64,000 bases of DNA from assembly GCF_036898465.1 (NCBI RefSeq), contig NZ_JARUMJ010000001.1, positions 6,076,001 to 6,140,000 on the forward strand, read 5' to 3'. The DNA comes from Streptomyces sp. B21-105 (GTDB lineage: Bacteria; Actinomycetota; Actinomycetes; Streptomycetales; Streptomycetaceae). The position numbers and the translations under genes were made by a program. This document shows positions 51,531 through 60,525 of the stretch, piece after piece. Within the stretch, counting starts at the first letter, position 1; each line of letters opens with the position of its first letter. The notes beneath the pieces were generated by a model that saw only the letters and a list, made by a program, of their open reading frames with translations, did not search any database and was not told the origin of the DNA.

Positions 51531-52073
51531 CTACTCCGCGAACGTCGCCGACAGCGCCTCCGCGAGGCCCGGGACCAGCCCGGCGCCCGTGAGGACCTCC
51601 GTCGGAGCGTCCTTCTCGCGCAGCCGGAGAGCCGAGTCGCGGGTGCCGTCGCGCAGCACGCCGACCGTCATCCGGACCTCGTGGCGGTCCGGGTGCTCGG
51701 CCACCCACTTGGCGAGCTTCGCGTCGCTGAGGCCCTGCGGGACCTGGGACTCGGCGGACGGCGGCAGCATCAGGCGCTCGACGGTGAGGGCGCAGCCGAC
51801 CACCGCGTCCGGCCAGGCGATCGTGGCGAGGAACTCGTCGAGCGGCTTGTCCGTTGGCACTTCGTCCTGCTCGATCGGGGTGAGGCCGGTGGTCTCGGGC
51901 TCGTCCTGAAGGCCGAGCTGGGTCGCGAGCGACGGTTCCTGGGCTCGCAGCCGAGCGGTGTCTACGAGGGCGAAAAGGCGGGCGGGCTGGTCCCAGCCGA
52001 GGCCGGAGGCGTACTCGTCGATCTCGAGTACGGCCCGGGTGAGCGGGCTCGCCGCCATGGGAGTGTTGGACAT
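51531..52073 (-). CDS. PPA1309 family protein
   Basis: A 180-residue actinobacterial protein of the PPA1309 family (MSNTPMAASPLTRAVLEIDEYASGLGWDQPARLFALVDT). It is soluble and has no recognisable catalytic motif. The family is conserved beside UPF0182 genes in actinobacteria, as here. ATG 52073 has AGGA 8 nt upstream; a reading from 52169 would extend into the promoter region of the divergent gene. Function unknown. Confidence 0.88.
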   Translation of the reverse strand: MSNTPMAASPLTRAVLEIDEYASGLGWDQPARLFALVDTARLRAQEPSLATQLGLQDEPETTGLTPIEQDEVPTDKPLDEFLATIAWPDAVVGCALTVERLMLPPSAESQVPQGLSDAKLAKWVAEHPDRHEVRMTVGVLRDGTRDSALRLREKDAPTEVLTGAGLVPGLAEALSATFAE

Positions 52074-52223
52074 GGTCACAATCCTCTCTCGTTCCTGGGC
52101 GGAATCGGGAACCGAGTAAACGGTGAGTAAGTTGCATAGGTGTGGGCCCGCGATCACGGGGGCCACCACGGTCCACGAACACGCGGGCCTGACGGATCAA
52201 CTGCGACATTCGAGGTGCGCACC

Positions 52224-55211
52224 TTGGCTTTCCAGATGCCGGACCGCGGCGGAGGCCCCACGGGGCCGCGGATCAGAGTGGGCCGCCCGTCCCGGCGCGT
52301 CCGGACTTTGCTGACGACCCTGGGCGTCCTAGCCGTACTCGGCATGGCGTTCACGATGTTCGCCGGGTTCTGGACGGACTGGCTCTGGTACCGCTCGGTG
52401 AACTACTCGTCCGTGTTCACGACCATGCTCTGGACCAAGATCGGGCTGTTCTTCGTCTTCGGCCTGCTGATGTCCTTCGCGGTCGGCTTCAACATCTGGC
52501 TGGCCCACCGGCTGCGGCCGCCGCTGAGTGCGATGTCGGTGGAGCAACAGAGCCTCGACCGCTACCGCATGGGCATCGCGCCGTACAAGACGTGGCTGCT
52601 GCTCGGCATCACCGCGCTCGTCGGCCTGATCGCCGGCGCTTCCGCGGCGGGCCAGTGGCGCACGTGGCTAATGTGGGTCAACGGGGTGTCCTTCGGGCAG
52701 AAGGACCCGCAGTTCCACCTGGACGTGTCGTTCTTCGCCTTCGACCTGCCCTGGTACCGGTTCCTGCTCGGCTTCGGCTTCGCCGCCACGATCCTCTCCC
52801 TGATCGCCGCCGCGCTCACCCACTACCTGTACGGGGGGCTGCGCGTCACCAGCCCCGGTGCGCGGGCCACCGCCGCGGCGACCGGGCATCTGTCGGTGCT
52901 GGTGGGCACGTTCGTCGCGCTGAAGGCGGTCGCGTACTGGCTGGACCGTTACGGCCTGGCCGTGAAGTCCAGCGACTTCAAGGCCACGGACAACTGGACG
53001 GGCCTGCGGTACGTCGACGCCAACGCCTACCTGCCGGCCAAGACGATCCTGTTCTGCATCGCCGTCATCTGCGCCCTGCTGTTCTTCGCCACGCTGTGGC
53101 GGCGCACCTGGCAGCTGCCCGTGATCGGCTTCGGCCTCATGGTGCTCTCGGCGATCCTCATCGGCGGGCTGTACCCGGCGATCGTCCAGAAGTTCCAGGT
53201 CCAGCCCAACGAGCAGGCCAAGGAAGCCCCGTACGTCGCGAAGAACCTCAAGGCGACACGTGAGGCCTACGGCATCGACGGCACCCAGGTCACCGAGTAC
53301 TCGGGCACGAGCACGACCAAGGACAAGACGACGCTGCGCGACGACGTCGACGCGACGGCGAGCATCCGCGTGCTGGACCCGAACATCGTCTCCCCGACGT
53401 TCCAGCAGCTCCAGCAGATGCGGAAGTACTACGCGTTCCCGACCAACCTGGACGTGGACCGCTACAACGTGAAGGGCGCCGACCAGGACACGGTGATCGG
53501 TCTGCGCGAGCTGAACCTCGCGGGCGTGGACAAGCAGAACTGGATCAACAACCACTTCCGCTACACCCACGGTTTCGGCGTGGTCGCGGCGAACGGGACG
53601 ACGTCCGACGCCGAGGGCCGGCCCCTGTTCACCGAGTCCAACCTGCCGTCCGAGGGCGAGCTCGGCACCTACGAGCAGCGCGTCTACTACGGCGAGAAGA
53701 CGACCACCTACTCGATCGTCGGCGGTCCCCAGAAGGAGATCGACTACTCCGACGACAGGGGGGAGAAGACCACCAGCTACCGGGGCAAGAGCGGGGTCGA
53801 CCTCTCCAACCCGGTCAACCGGGCCGCGTACGCGGTGGCGTTCGGCGAGCCGCAGATCCTCTACTCCGGTGCGATCGGCGAGGGTTCGAGGATCCTGTAC
53901 AACCGCACGCCCAAGGAGCGCGTCGAGGCCGTCGCCCCCTGGCTGACCATCGACGGTGACGCCTACCCGGCCGTGGTCGACGGCCGCATCCAGTGGATCG
54001 TCGACGCGTACACGACGACGAACGGCTACCCGTACGCCTCCCGTACGACCCTCGGCGACACGACGGCCGACTCGCTGACCGCGACGAACGACAACCGCGC
54101 GGTGGTGGCCCAGCAGAACCAGGTCAACTACATCCGCAACTCGGTGAAGGCGACCGTCGACGCGTACACCGGCGAGGTCAAGCTCTTCCAGTGGGACACC
54201 CAGGACCCGGTCCTGAAGACCTGGATGAAGGCGTTCCCCGGCACGGTGAAGGCCAAGTCGGCGATCTCCAAGTCGCTGATGGCCCATCTGCGGTACCCGC
54301 AGGACCTGTTCAAGGTCCAGCGTGAGCTGCTCACCCGTTACCACGTGAAGGACGCCACGACGTTCCTCAGCGGCAGCGAGGTGTGGCAGGTGCCGGACGA
54401 CCCGTCCAACAAGTCGGGCGACGCGGTGCCGCCGTACTACCTCAGCATGAAGATGCCCGACCAGAAGGCACAGGCGTTCTCGCTGACGACGACGCTCACG
54501 CCCAACGGCCGGGACAACCTCAGCGCGTTCATGGCGGTCGACTCCGAAGCGGGCACTCCCGGTTACGGCAAGATCAGAATCCTGAAACTGCCGACGAGCA
54601 CGACCGTCGACGGGCCGAAGCAGGTGCAGAGTCAGTTCAACTCCGAACAGGACATCGCCGAGTCCATCAGACTTCTTAAGGGCGGCGACTCCGACATCGA
54701 GTACGGCAACCTGCTGACGGTGCCGCTCGACGGGGGCCTGCTCTACGTGGAGCCCGTGTACGTCCGCGGCGGCGGGCTCAAGTACCCGCTGCTGAAGAAG
54801 GTGTTGGTGACGTACGGCGGCAACACCGCCTTCGAGGACACCCTGGACGAGGCCCTCGACAAGGTCTTCGGCGCGCAGGCCACGACCCCGCCGCCCGCGG
54901 ACGAGCCGGGCGGCACCACCCCACCGCCGACGTCGAGCAACCCGACCGTCCGCGAAGCGCTGGCCGACGCCCAGAAGGCCTTCGACGCCGGCCAGGAGGC
55001 CCTGAAGAAGCCCGACTGGGCCGCGTACGCCAAGGCGCAGAAGGACCTCGAGGACGCACTGAAGCGGGCCGAGGCGGCGCAGGCGGCGGCCGACAAGGGC
55101 ACCAAGCCGAGCAGCAGCCCGAGTCCCACCGGTTCGGCGAGTCCCAGCAGTGGCTCGAGCGGCGGTTCCGGCGGCAAGCCCAGTCCCAGCCCGAGCCCCA
55201 GTAGCGGCTGA
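52224..55211 (+). CDS. UPF0182 family integral membrane protein
   Basis: A 995-residue membrane protein of the actinobacterial UPF0182 family. About seven membrane helices lie in residues ~25-330 ([36 protein letters not shown]; ...). A large extracellular region follows, with conserved [17 protein letters not shown] and [25 protein letters not shown]. The C-terminal 120 residues are Pro/Ser-rich, with a helix predicted around [21 protein letters not shown] 52224 ([10 protein letters not shown]) with GAGG 8 nt upstream is used; ATG 52236 has no RBS. Function unknown. Confidence 0.9.
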   Translation: MAFQMPDRGGGPTGPRIRVGRPSRRVRTLLTTLGVLAVLGMAFTMFAGFWTDWLWYRSVNYSSVFTTMLWTKIGLFFVFGLLMSFAVGFNIWLAHRLRPPLSAMSVEQQSLDRYRMGIAPYKTWLLLGITALVGLIAGASAAGQWRTWLMWVNGVSFGQKDPQFHLDVSFFAFDLPWYRFLLGFGFAATILSLIAAALTHYLYGGLRVTSPGARATAAATGHLSVLVGTFVALKAVAYWLDRYGLAVKSSDFKATDNWTGLRYVDANAYLPAKTILFCIAVICALLFFATLWRRTWQLPVIGFGLMVLSAILIGGLYPAIVQKFQVQPNEQAKEAPYVAKNLKATREAYGIDGTQVTEYSGTSTTKDKTTLRDDVDATASIRVLDPNIVSPTFQQLQQMRKYYAFPTNLDVDRYNVKGADQDTVIGLRELNLAGVDKQNWINNHFRYTHGFGVVAANGTTSDAEGRPLFTESNLPSEGELGTYEQRVYYGEKTTTYSIVGGPQKEIDYSDDRGEKTTSYRGKSGVDLSNPVNRAAYAVAFGEPQILYSGAIGEGSRILYNRTPKERVEAVAPWLTIDGDAYPAVVDGRIQWIVDAYTTTNGYPYASRTTLGDTTADSLTATNDNRAVVAQQNQVNYIRNSVKATVDAYTGEVKLFQWDTQDPVLKTWMKAFPGTVKAKSAISKSLMAHLRYPQDLFKVQRELLTRYHVKDATTFLSGSEVWQVPDDPSNKSGDAVPPYYLSMKMPDQKAQAFSLTTTLTPNGRDNLSAFMAVDSEAGTPGYGKIRILKLPTSTTVDGPKQVQSQFNSEQDIAESIRLLKGGDSDIEYGNLLTVPLDGGLLYVEPVYVRGGGLKYPLLKKVLVTYGGNTAFEDTLDEALDKVFGAQATTPPPADEPGGTTPPPTSSNPTVREALADAQKAFDAGQEALKKPDWAAYAKAQKDLEDALKRAEAAQAAADKGTKPSSSPSPTGSASPSSGSSGGSGGKPSPSPSPSSG

Positions 55212-55219
55212 TCATGCTC

Positions 55220-55261
55220 CACCCCGCGTCGTGGTACGGTTGTGGAACACGACGCGGGGTG
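55220..55261. repeat. 14-bp inverted repeat covering the 5' end of tRNA-fMet copy 1
   Basis: CACCCCGCGTCGTG at 55220-55233 is the exact complement of CACGACGCGGGGTG at 55248-55261, which contains the 5' acceptor strand of the tRNA (start 55253). A possible -10 (TACGGT) lies in the spacer at 55235-55240. The second tRNA copy lacks this repeat. Confidence 0.7.
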
Positions 55262-55326
55262 GAGCAGCTCGGTAGCTCGCTGGGCTCATAACCCAGAGGT
55301 CGCAGGTTCAAATCCTGTCCCCGCTA
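55253..55326 (+). tRNA. initiator tRNA-fMet (CAT), copy 1
   Basis: A 74-nt cloverleaf. The D arm is GAGCAGCTCGGTAGCTC and the anticodon arm CTGGGCTCATAACCCAG, with the three G-C pairs that mark initiators. The T loop is GGTTCAAATCC. Position 1 (C) faces position 72 (T), an unpaired end typical of initiator tRNA. CCA is not encoded (ACTGA follows). Confidence 0.97.
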
Positions 55327-55332
55327 CTGAAG

Positions 55333-55370
55333 ACGAAGGCCCGGATCCGGAAACGGATCCGGGCCTTCGT
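55333..55370 (+). terminator. hairpin terminator after tRNA-fMet copy 1
   Basis: A perfect 17-bp stem (55333-55349 with 55354-55370) and GAAA tetraloop, 6 bases after the tRNA. There is no T-tract. Confidence 0.8.
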
Positions 55371-55541
55371 GGTGTGCGAACGCGTGTGCCGGAGAAAGCG
55401 ATCGCCGCGCCGCTGTGGGGAGTTGGCGGATCTGTGTTTGACTTGTCTCTCTGTGGGCATGTCGACAAAACGCTGAAGTGACCTTACGGGCCGCGGTATA
55501 CCAGGTGTACCCGGGTTGCGGGTGGTGCGACGATGGACGTT

Positions 55542-57389
55542 ATGGGGGACAAGGCAACTCTGTTCGAGACAGGGCGGTTTGTGCAGCCTTCCGACGAGGA
55601 AGCGACCCCGGACGAGAGCCGGGACGAGACGGCCGACGCCGTCGAGACGGGGGAGGCCGTCGAGGAGATGCGCCTGCGGCTCGCGGCGGAAGCCGGCGAC
55701 GCCGAGGCCAGGAGCGTCCTCGGGGCCATGCTGCTGCGCCGCGGCGACCTGGACGGCGCGGAGCCCCACCTCCGTGCCGCCACCGCGGAGGGCGACCGCG
55801 CCGCCGCGAACAACCTGGGCGTCCTGCTCCACCAGCGCGGCTACCCCGACGAGGCCGCGGGCTGGTGGCGGGTCGCCGCGGTGGCCGGCTCCGCCGCGGC
55901 CGCCCACGCGCTGGGCCGCCACCGCCGCGAGTGCGGGGACGAGCCGGCCGCCGAGTACTGGCTGCGCCAGGCCGCCGAGCAGGGGCACACGCTGGGCGCG
56001 TACGCCCTCGCAGACCTGCTGGAACATCGCGGGGACGCCGGGGCGCGGCAGTGGATGCGGGTCGCCGCCGAGCGAGGCCACCGGGAGGCGGCGTACCGCC
56101 TCGCGCGCGCCCTCGACCAGCACCGGAACCCGCTCCAGGACGGCACTTCACCAGAGGGCGCACACGACGACGGCGCCGCCGGGCGGACCGAGGCCGAGCA
56201 GTGGTACCGGCAGGCCGCCGCGCGCGGACACCGCCGCGCCGCGCTGCACCTCGGGACGATCCTGGAGAGCCGCGGCGATCTGAAGGAGGCCGGGCGCTGG
56301 TACCTCACGTCGGCCAAGGACGGCGAGGCGCGGGCCGCCTGCGCGCTCGGGTTCCTGCTGCGCGACGCCGGCGACCCGGAGAACGCCGCCGTCTGGTGGC
56401 TGCGGGCCGCCCAGGACGGCGACGGCAACGCGGCGAACGCGCTGGGCGCGCTGCACGCGGAGCGCGGCCAGACCCAGACCGCCGAACGCTGGTACCGGGC
56501 CGCGATGGACGCCGGGGACGACAACGGCGCCTACAACCTCGCCCTGCTCTGCGCGGAGCAGGGCCGCACCGCGCAGGCCGAGCAGTGGTACCGGCGCGCC
56601 GCCTACGCCGGGCACCGGGAGGCGGCCAACGCCCTCGCCGTCCTGCTGCTCCAGGTCGGAGACACGGCCGGGGCCGAGCCCTGGTTCTCCAAGGCGGCGG
56701 AGGCGGGCAGCGTCGACGCCGCGTTCAACCTGGGGATCCTGTTCGCCGGGCGCGGCGAGGAGGAGGTCGCCCTGCGCTGGTACGAGCGGGCGGCGGCCGC
56801 CGGGCACACCGAGGCAGCGCTGCAGGTCGGCATCGCGCGCCTGCGTGACGGGGACGAGCAGGAAGCCGAACGGCATCTGCGGTGCGCGGCGGGCGGCGGC
56901 AACGCGGAGGCCGCGTACCGGCTGGCGGCCGTGCTCGACGCCCGCCGACCGCCGCAGCCCGCGCACGAGCTGGGGGAGACCGTGCACGAGAAGACCGAGT
57001 GCGAGGAGTGGTACGAGCGCGCCGCGACTCAGGGGCACCGGCGCGCGCAGGTGCGTGTCGGGATGCTGGCCGCGGCGCGCGGCGACGTCGTCGAGGCCGC
57101 GCGCTGGTACCGGACGGCCGCGGAGGCCGGTTCACGCAACGGAGCCTTCAACCTGGGGCTGCTGCTCGCGCGGGAGGGCAGCGAGCCCGAGGCGGCCGTG
57201 TGGTGGACGCGTGCGGCCGACGCCGGGCATGGGCGGGCGGCGTTGCGGCTGGCCCTGGTCTACGCGCGTCGGGGTGAGCTGGCGGAGGGGAAGCGGTGGG
57301 CCGACCGGGCGGTGTCCCTCGGCCCGGCGGAGGTGGCCGAGCGGGCGGCCCGGCTGCGCGACGCCCTGCGGGAGGAACTGTCGGCGTGA
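55542..57389 (+). CDS. Sel1/TPR-like repeat protein
   Basis: A 615-residue protein made of about 14 Sel1-like helical repeats of 36-38 residues (pattern AEQWYRxAAxxGHRxAAxxLGxLLxxRGD), preceded by a ~35-residue acidic N-terminus. No signal or membrane segment is visible. Such repeats are protein-protein interaction scaffolds. Each repeat ends GDxxxAExW. Two repeats are interrupted by inserts (residues ~195-210 and ~470-490). ATG 55542 (MGDKATLFETGRFVQ) is chosen over ATG 55533. It lies between two identical tRNA genes. Its 3' end begins a 14-bp minisatellite. Confidence 0.88.
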   Translation: MGDKATLFETGRFVQPSDEEATPDESRDETADAVETGEAVEEMRLRLAAEAGDAEARSVLGAMLLRRGDLDGAEPHLRAATAEGDRAAANNLGVLLHQRGYPDEAAGWWRVAAVAGSAAAAHALGRHRRECGDEPAAEYWLRQAAEQGHTLGAYALADLLEHRGDAGARQWMRVAAERGHREAAYRLARALDQHRNPLQDGTSPEGAHDDGAAGRTEAEQWYRQAAARGHRRAALHLGTILESRGDLKEAGRWYLTSAKDGEARAACALGFLLRDAGDPENAAVWWLRAAQDGDGNAANALGALHAERGQTQTAERWYRAAMDAGDDNGAYNLALLCAEQGRTAQAEQWYRRAAYAGHREAANALAVLLLQVGDTAGAEPWFSKAAEAGSVDAAFNLGILFAGRGEEEVALRWYERAAAAGHTEAALQVGIARLRDGDEQEAERHLRCAAGGGNAEAAYRLAAVLDARRPPQPAHELGETVHEKTECEEWYERAATQGHRRAQVRVGMLAAARGDVVEAARWYRTAAEAGSRNGAFNLGLLLAREGSEPEAAVWWTRAADAGHGRAALRLALVYARRGELAEGKRWADRAVSLGPAEVAERAARLRDALREELSA

Positions 57390-57446
57390 GCTTGTCGGCG
57401 CGGGTCTGTAGGCCTGGGTCTGTAGGCCTGGGTCTGTCGGCTGAGT
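57377..57446. repeat. 14-bp minisatellite, 5 copies, spanning a stop codon
   Basis: Units of TCTGTAGGCCTGGG at 57377, 57391, 57405, 57419 and 57433; units 3 and 4 are identical and the rest diverged. The first unit is the end of the Sel1-repeat gene including its TGA (57387-57389). Confidence 0.8.
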
Positions 57447-57528
57447 GCCGACCCTACGCCGCGGTAACCCGTCTCCGCCCCGCGGCACCACCCCGCTGAC
57501 CTCGGCATATAGGCGCCGCCTTATGGAT

Positions 57529-57558
57529 TTGCCTTCCTCGTCGCCCTTCACGTAACGT
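57529..57558 (+). promoter_or_regulatory. promoter of tRNA-fMet copy 2
   Basis: -35 TTGCCT (57529-57534), 18-base spacer, -10 TAACGT (57553-57558). Transcription would start a few bases before the tRNA at 57571. Confidence 0.6.
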
Positions 57559-57570
57559 GGGGTTCACCGA

Positions 57571-57644
57571 CGCGGGGTGGAGCAGCTCGGTAGCTCGCTG
57601 GGCTCATAACCCAGAGGTCGCAGGTTCAAATCCTGTCCCCGCTA
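57571..57644 (+). tRNA. initiator tRNA-fMet (CAT), copy 2
   Basis: Identical to copy 1 over all 74 nt; the identity extends to 83 bp in total (57568-57650). Same C1/T72 mismatch, three G-C anticodon-stem pairs, and CCA not encoded. Confidence 0.97.
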
Positions 57645-57652
57645 CTGAAGGT

Positions 57653-57686
57653 CGAGGGCCGGAATCCGAAAGGGTTCCGGCCCTCG
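57653..57686 (+). terminator. hairpin terminator after tRNA-fMet copy 2
   Basis: A 15-bp stem with one G-T pair (57653-57667 with 57672-57686) and GAAA loop, the same design as after copy 1 but a different sequence. Confidence 0.75.
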
Positions 57687-57777
57687 GTCGTTCGCTGTCA
57701 CGTGCCCTCGGGGTCTGCCGTTCCGTTCTGCCGTTCCGGCTGTGGCGGTCACGGTCGTGGCCACAGCCGGGCGCGGG

Positions 57778-58197
57778 TCAGGCGGTCGCGGCGCAGTTCG
57801 GGCAGATGCCGCGGTAGGTCACCTCGACGCCCGACACCGTGAAGCCGAAGCGCTCCGAGTCGGGCAGGTCGGCCAGCGGGTTGCCGCTCGGATGGACGTC
57901 CTTGATCGCGCCGCAGCGGGCGCACACCAGGTGGTGGTGCGGACGGTGGGCGTTCGGGTCGTACCGCTTCGCGCGCTTGTCGGTGGCGACCTCGAGCACC
58001 TCGCCGAGGGAGACCAGTTCGCCGAGGGTGTTGTAGACGGTCGCCCGGGAGATCTCGGGCAGCCTGACCACCGCTCTGGCGTGCACTTCGTCGGCCGTCA
58101 GATGGACGTGGTCGCCCTCGAGCACCTCGGCCACGACGCGGCGCTGTGCGGTCATCCGCCATCCGCGTCCGCGCAGCCGTTCCAGAAGGTCACTCAT
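57778..58197 (-). CDS. Fur family metalloregulator
   Basis: A 139-residue Fur-type repressor. The winged helix covers ~1-80 (RMTAQRRVVAEVLEG ... EISRATVYNTLGELVSLGEV). HHHLVCARCGAIKDV and CPNC give the structural zinc site (CxxC twice), and several His with Asp form the regulatory metal site. Fe, Mn/peroxide, Zn and Ni sensors are not separable by eye; the CARCG/CPNC pattern fits PerR/Fur types. A -10 (TAGGCT) ends 6 bases before the ATG, predicting a leaderless mRNA. No catalase gene is adjacent. It lies downstream of the CBS gene, both on the minus strand. Confidence 0.93.
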   Translation of the reverse strand: MSDLLERLRGRGWRMTAQRRVVAEVLEGDHVHLTADEVHARAVVRLPEISRATVYNTLGELVSLGEVLEVATDKRAKRYDPNAHRPHHHLVCARCGAIKDVHPSGNPLADLPDSERFGFTVSGVEVTYRGICPNCAATA

Positions 58198-58203
58198 GGA
58201 TCC

Positions 58204-58209
58204 AGCCTA
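58204..58209 (-). promoter_or_regulatory. -10 element (TAGGCT) of the Fur gene, predicted leaderless start
   Basis: On the minus strand TAGGCT is followed by GGATCC and the ATG (58197). No RBS. A GTGACC 16 bases further upstream could be the -35. Confidence 0.5.
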
Positions 58210-58301
58210 ACAGTCGACCGGACCAGGTCACGAACCTGTGTGACTTTAGATCCTTGACGGACTTGGACGGATTCCAGTATGAGTTCGGGCGCTCTCCGCG
58301 T

Positions 58302-58694
58302 TCAGGCGGGCACCCGCTGTCGGGCCGGCGCCCAGCAGCGGATGATGTCGCGGACCGAGACGATGCCGGCCGGTCCGCCGTGGTCGAGGACGATCAGGTG
58401 ACGGAAGCCGCCGTGGGCCATCGCCCGGGCCGCCTCCTCCAGGGTCCAGGTCGGGGCGGCGAAGACGACGTCGCCGGTGGTGTGCGCGTGGGTGCGCTCG
58501 ACGTCCGGGTCCTGGCCGAGGCCCACGGAGTTGAGGATGTCCCGCTCGGTGAGGATGCCGATGCCGCCGGCGTCCGGATCCAGGACGATCGCCGCGCCGA
58601 CGCGGCGGGCGGCCATCAGGGCGGCGGCCTGACGGAGTGTGTGTGCGGGGCCGATGGTCAGAACCACCGTGCTCATGGCGTCGCGGACGAGCAT
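58302..58694 (-). CDS. CBS-domain pair protein
   Basis: A 130-residue protein made of two CBS domains (MLVRDAMSTVVLTIGPAHTL ... GGIGILTERDIL; then DVVFAAPTWTLEEAARAM ... GIVSVRDIIRCW). CBS pairs bind adenosyl ligands such as AMP/ATP and often act as energy sensors. No partner domain is fused. ATG 58694 follows AGGAGGTG by 10 bases; an upstream start at 58733 is possible. Confidence 0.9.
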   Translation of the reverse strand: MLVRDAMSTVVLTIGPAHTLRQAAALMAARRVGAAIVLDPDAGGIGILTERDILNSVGLGQDPDVERTHAHTTGDVVFAAPTWTLEEAARAMAHGGFRHLIVLDHGGPAGIVSVRDIIRCWAPARQRVPA

Positions 58695-58850
58695 GGGCTG
58701 ATGCCACCTCCTAAGAATCCACTGGTCGTGCATGGATTCACAAGTTCACAAGTGGGGGTGCTGTCAGCGTGGCAGGTAAAGCAGGGGTCAACAAGAGGGC
58801 GCGCGCGGCCGATTGAGGGCGCGCGCTCATCCGTGCGTTCCGGGTGCGTT

Positions 58851-59651
58851 TCAGTAGCGATGCTCGAGGTAGCCCAGCAGCTCCTCGTGGAGGAGTCCGT
58901 TCGAGGCGGCCGCGTTGCCGCTGTGCGGACCCGGGCGGCCGTCGAGGCCGGTGAACGCGCCGCCCGCCTCCGTCACGATGATCGCGTTGGCCGCCATGTC
59001 CCACAGGGACAGCTCGGGTTCGGCGCACAGGTCGACCGAGCCCTCGGCGACCATCATGTACGGCCAGAAATCGCCGTACGCGCGCGTGCGCCACACGTCG
59101 CGGGTCAGGTCGAGGAAGCCGTTCAGCAGCCCGCGATCCTCCCAACCGCTCAACGAGGAGTACGCGAAAGAGGCGTCGGAGATCCGCGAGACGCGCGAGA
59201 CGTGCAGCCGGGTCGCGGAGGACAGGCTGCGGCCGCTGAACGCGCCGTGCCCCTTCGCGGCCCACCAGCGGCGGCCCAGCGCCGGCGCGGAGACGAGCCC
59301 GACGACGGGCTGGTACCCACCCTCGCCCGCCTCCGTCAGCGAGATCAGGGTGGCCCAGACGGGCACGCCCCGGACGTAGTTCTTCGTGCCGTCGATCGGA
59401 TCGATCACCCAGCGACGGGGGCCGGTCCCCTCGACGCCGTACTCCTCGCCCAGGACCGCGTCCCGGGGGCGGGCGCGCTGGAGATGCCCCCGGATGAGTT
59501 CCTCGGCGGCCTTGTCGGCCTCGCTCACCGGCGTCATGTCCGGTTTGGTCTCCACCTTGAGGTCGAGGGCCTTGAAACGGGCCGTGGTCGCGGCGTCGGC
59601 GGCGTCCGCGAGGACGTGCGCGAGGCGGAGGTCGTCCAGGTAGTCCGGCAT
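58851..59651 (-). CDS. hisN: histidinol-phosphatase HisN (inositol-monophosphatase family)
   Basis: A 266-residue Mg2+/Li+-sensitive phosphatase. Metal motifs in order: GEEYGVEG (Glu), WVIDPIDGTKNYVRGVP (Asp-Pro-Ile-Asp-Gly-Thr) and LSLWDMAANAIIVTEAGG (Asp). In S. coelicolor the orthologue in this position is reported as the histidinol-phosphatase that completes histidine synthesis (from memory). Other substrates such as inositol phosphates cannot be excluded from sequence. ATG 59651 is used. It is divergent from the TetR gene, with a 171-base gap. Confidence 0.9.
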   Translation of the reverse strand: MPDYLDDLRLAHVLADAADAATTARFKALDLKVETKPDMTPVSEADKAAEELIRGHLQRARPRDAVLGEEYGVEGTGPRRWVIDPIDGTKNYVRGVPVWATLISLTEAGEGGYQPVVGLVSAPALGRRWWAAKGHGAFSGRSLSSATRLHVSRVSRISDASFAYSSLSGWEDRGLLNGFLDLTRDVWRTRAYGDFWPYMMVAEGSVDLCAEPELSLWDMAANAIIVTEAGGAFTGLDGRPGPHSGNAAASNGLLHEELLGYLEHRY

Positions 59652-59760
59652 GGAACGAACCGTATCCGGCCAAGCCGAACAGGGGCCACGGGGGGCGGCG
59701 GCGGACGGCCCCGAGCGGGCGGGGAACGCCTCCGATCGCCGTCCGGTACGTCCGCCACCC

Positions 59761-59789
59761 TTGACAGTGCGGCCGTGCGCGTCAAATCT
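59761..59789 (+). promoter_or_regulatory. possible promoter with perfect -35 TTGACA before the TetR gene
   Basis: TTGACA at 59761-59766 is a perfect -35. The best -10 17 bases later (AAATCT) is poor. The stretch is also framed by TTGAC...GTCAA, a possible operator for the TetR protein. Confidence 0.35.
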
Positions 59790-59822
59790 GGGCGCAGAGC
59801 CACTCGCTCCAGGGAGGCGACG

Positions 59823-60434
59823 ATGCCTGCAGCGCGGGAATCCCTACTGGACGCCGCCTTCGAGGCGCTGGCGCTACGGCCGTGGGCCGCGGTGCGGATG
59901 GTGGACGTCGCGGCGTCCGCCGGAGTGTCCCGGCAGACGCTGTACAACGAGTTCGGCAGCAAGGAGGGCCTGGCCCGGGCCCTGGTCAGGCGCGAGGCCG
60001 ACGGGTACCTCGCCGGGGTCGAGCGCGCGCTGGCCGCGCACGGCGATGTCCGGGAGCGGCTCGCCGCCACCGCCGAGTGGACCGCCTCCGCCGCCCGCGA
60101 GAACGTCCTCGTACGGGCCGTCCTCACCGGGTTCTGGAGCGAGCGGCTGCCCTCGCCGACGCTCTCGGCGGTGCCGTCGTCCTCCGCCGTGCCGGCGCAG
60201 CGGCGGGCGGACGGGCCGCTGCCCTCACCCGCCGACCTCGTGGGCGCCGTCCGTGACCGGGCCGTCGCCGTGCTCTCCGGTCCCGGCGCCGTCCGCGCCG
60301 ACGCGGCCGACCTCGCGCGGTGCTCCGAACTCGCCGTCCGCCTCGCGCTGTCCTGCGTCGCCGCGCCGCCGCCGGGGGAGGACGGGGTCGCCGACCTGGT
60401 GCGGAGCGCCCTGCAACGACCGTCCAAGAACTAG
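59823..60434 (+). CDS. TetR family transcriptional regulator
   Basis: A 203-residue regulator. N-terminal HTH: ESLLDAAFEALALRPWAAVRMVDVAASAGVSRQTLYNEFGSKEGLARALV. The C-terminal half is helical with an Ala/Pro-rich linker (SSSAVPAQRRADGPLPSP). ATG 59823 has GGGAGG 5 nt upstream. It is divergent from hisN and convergent with the SMR exporter gene, whose expression it might control, although that gene's own promoter is some 500 bases away. Confidence 0.92.
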   Translation: MPAARESLLDAAFEALALRPWAAVRMVDVAASAGVSRQTLYNEFGSKEGLARALVRREADGYLAGVERALAAHGDVRERLAATAEWTASAARENVLVRAVLTGFWSERLPSPTLSAVPSSSAVPAQRRADGPLPSPADLVGAVRDRAVAVLSGPGAVRADAADLARCSELAVRLALSCVAAPPPGEDGVADLVRSALQRPSKN

Positions 60435-60525
60435 TGACCGTGGCGTGATCGGCCGCCGGTACGCCCGACCCGGCAGCGTCCTGGGACAGAACACCCAGGA
60501 GTGTCCCGGGAGTGCCAGGAGTGTC

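Noticed and set aside
52107..52133. Possible SigR promoter (GGGAAC-N18-GTT) before the UPF0182 gene
   Set aside because: The -35 has C in place of the conserved T, so it is too weak to list as a feature.
55253..57644. tRNA-borne attachment site of an integrated element
   Set aside because: No integrase, excisionase or phage/ICE genes lie between or near the two tRNAs, and the intervening gene is a typical Streptomyces protein.
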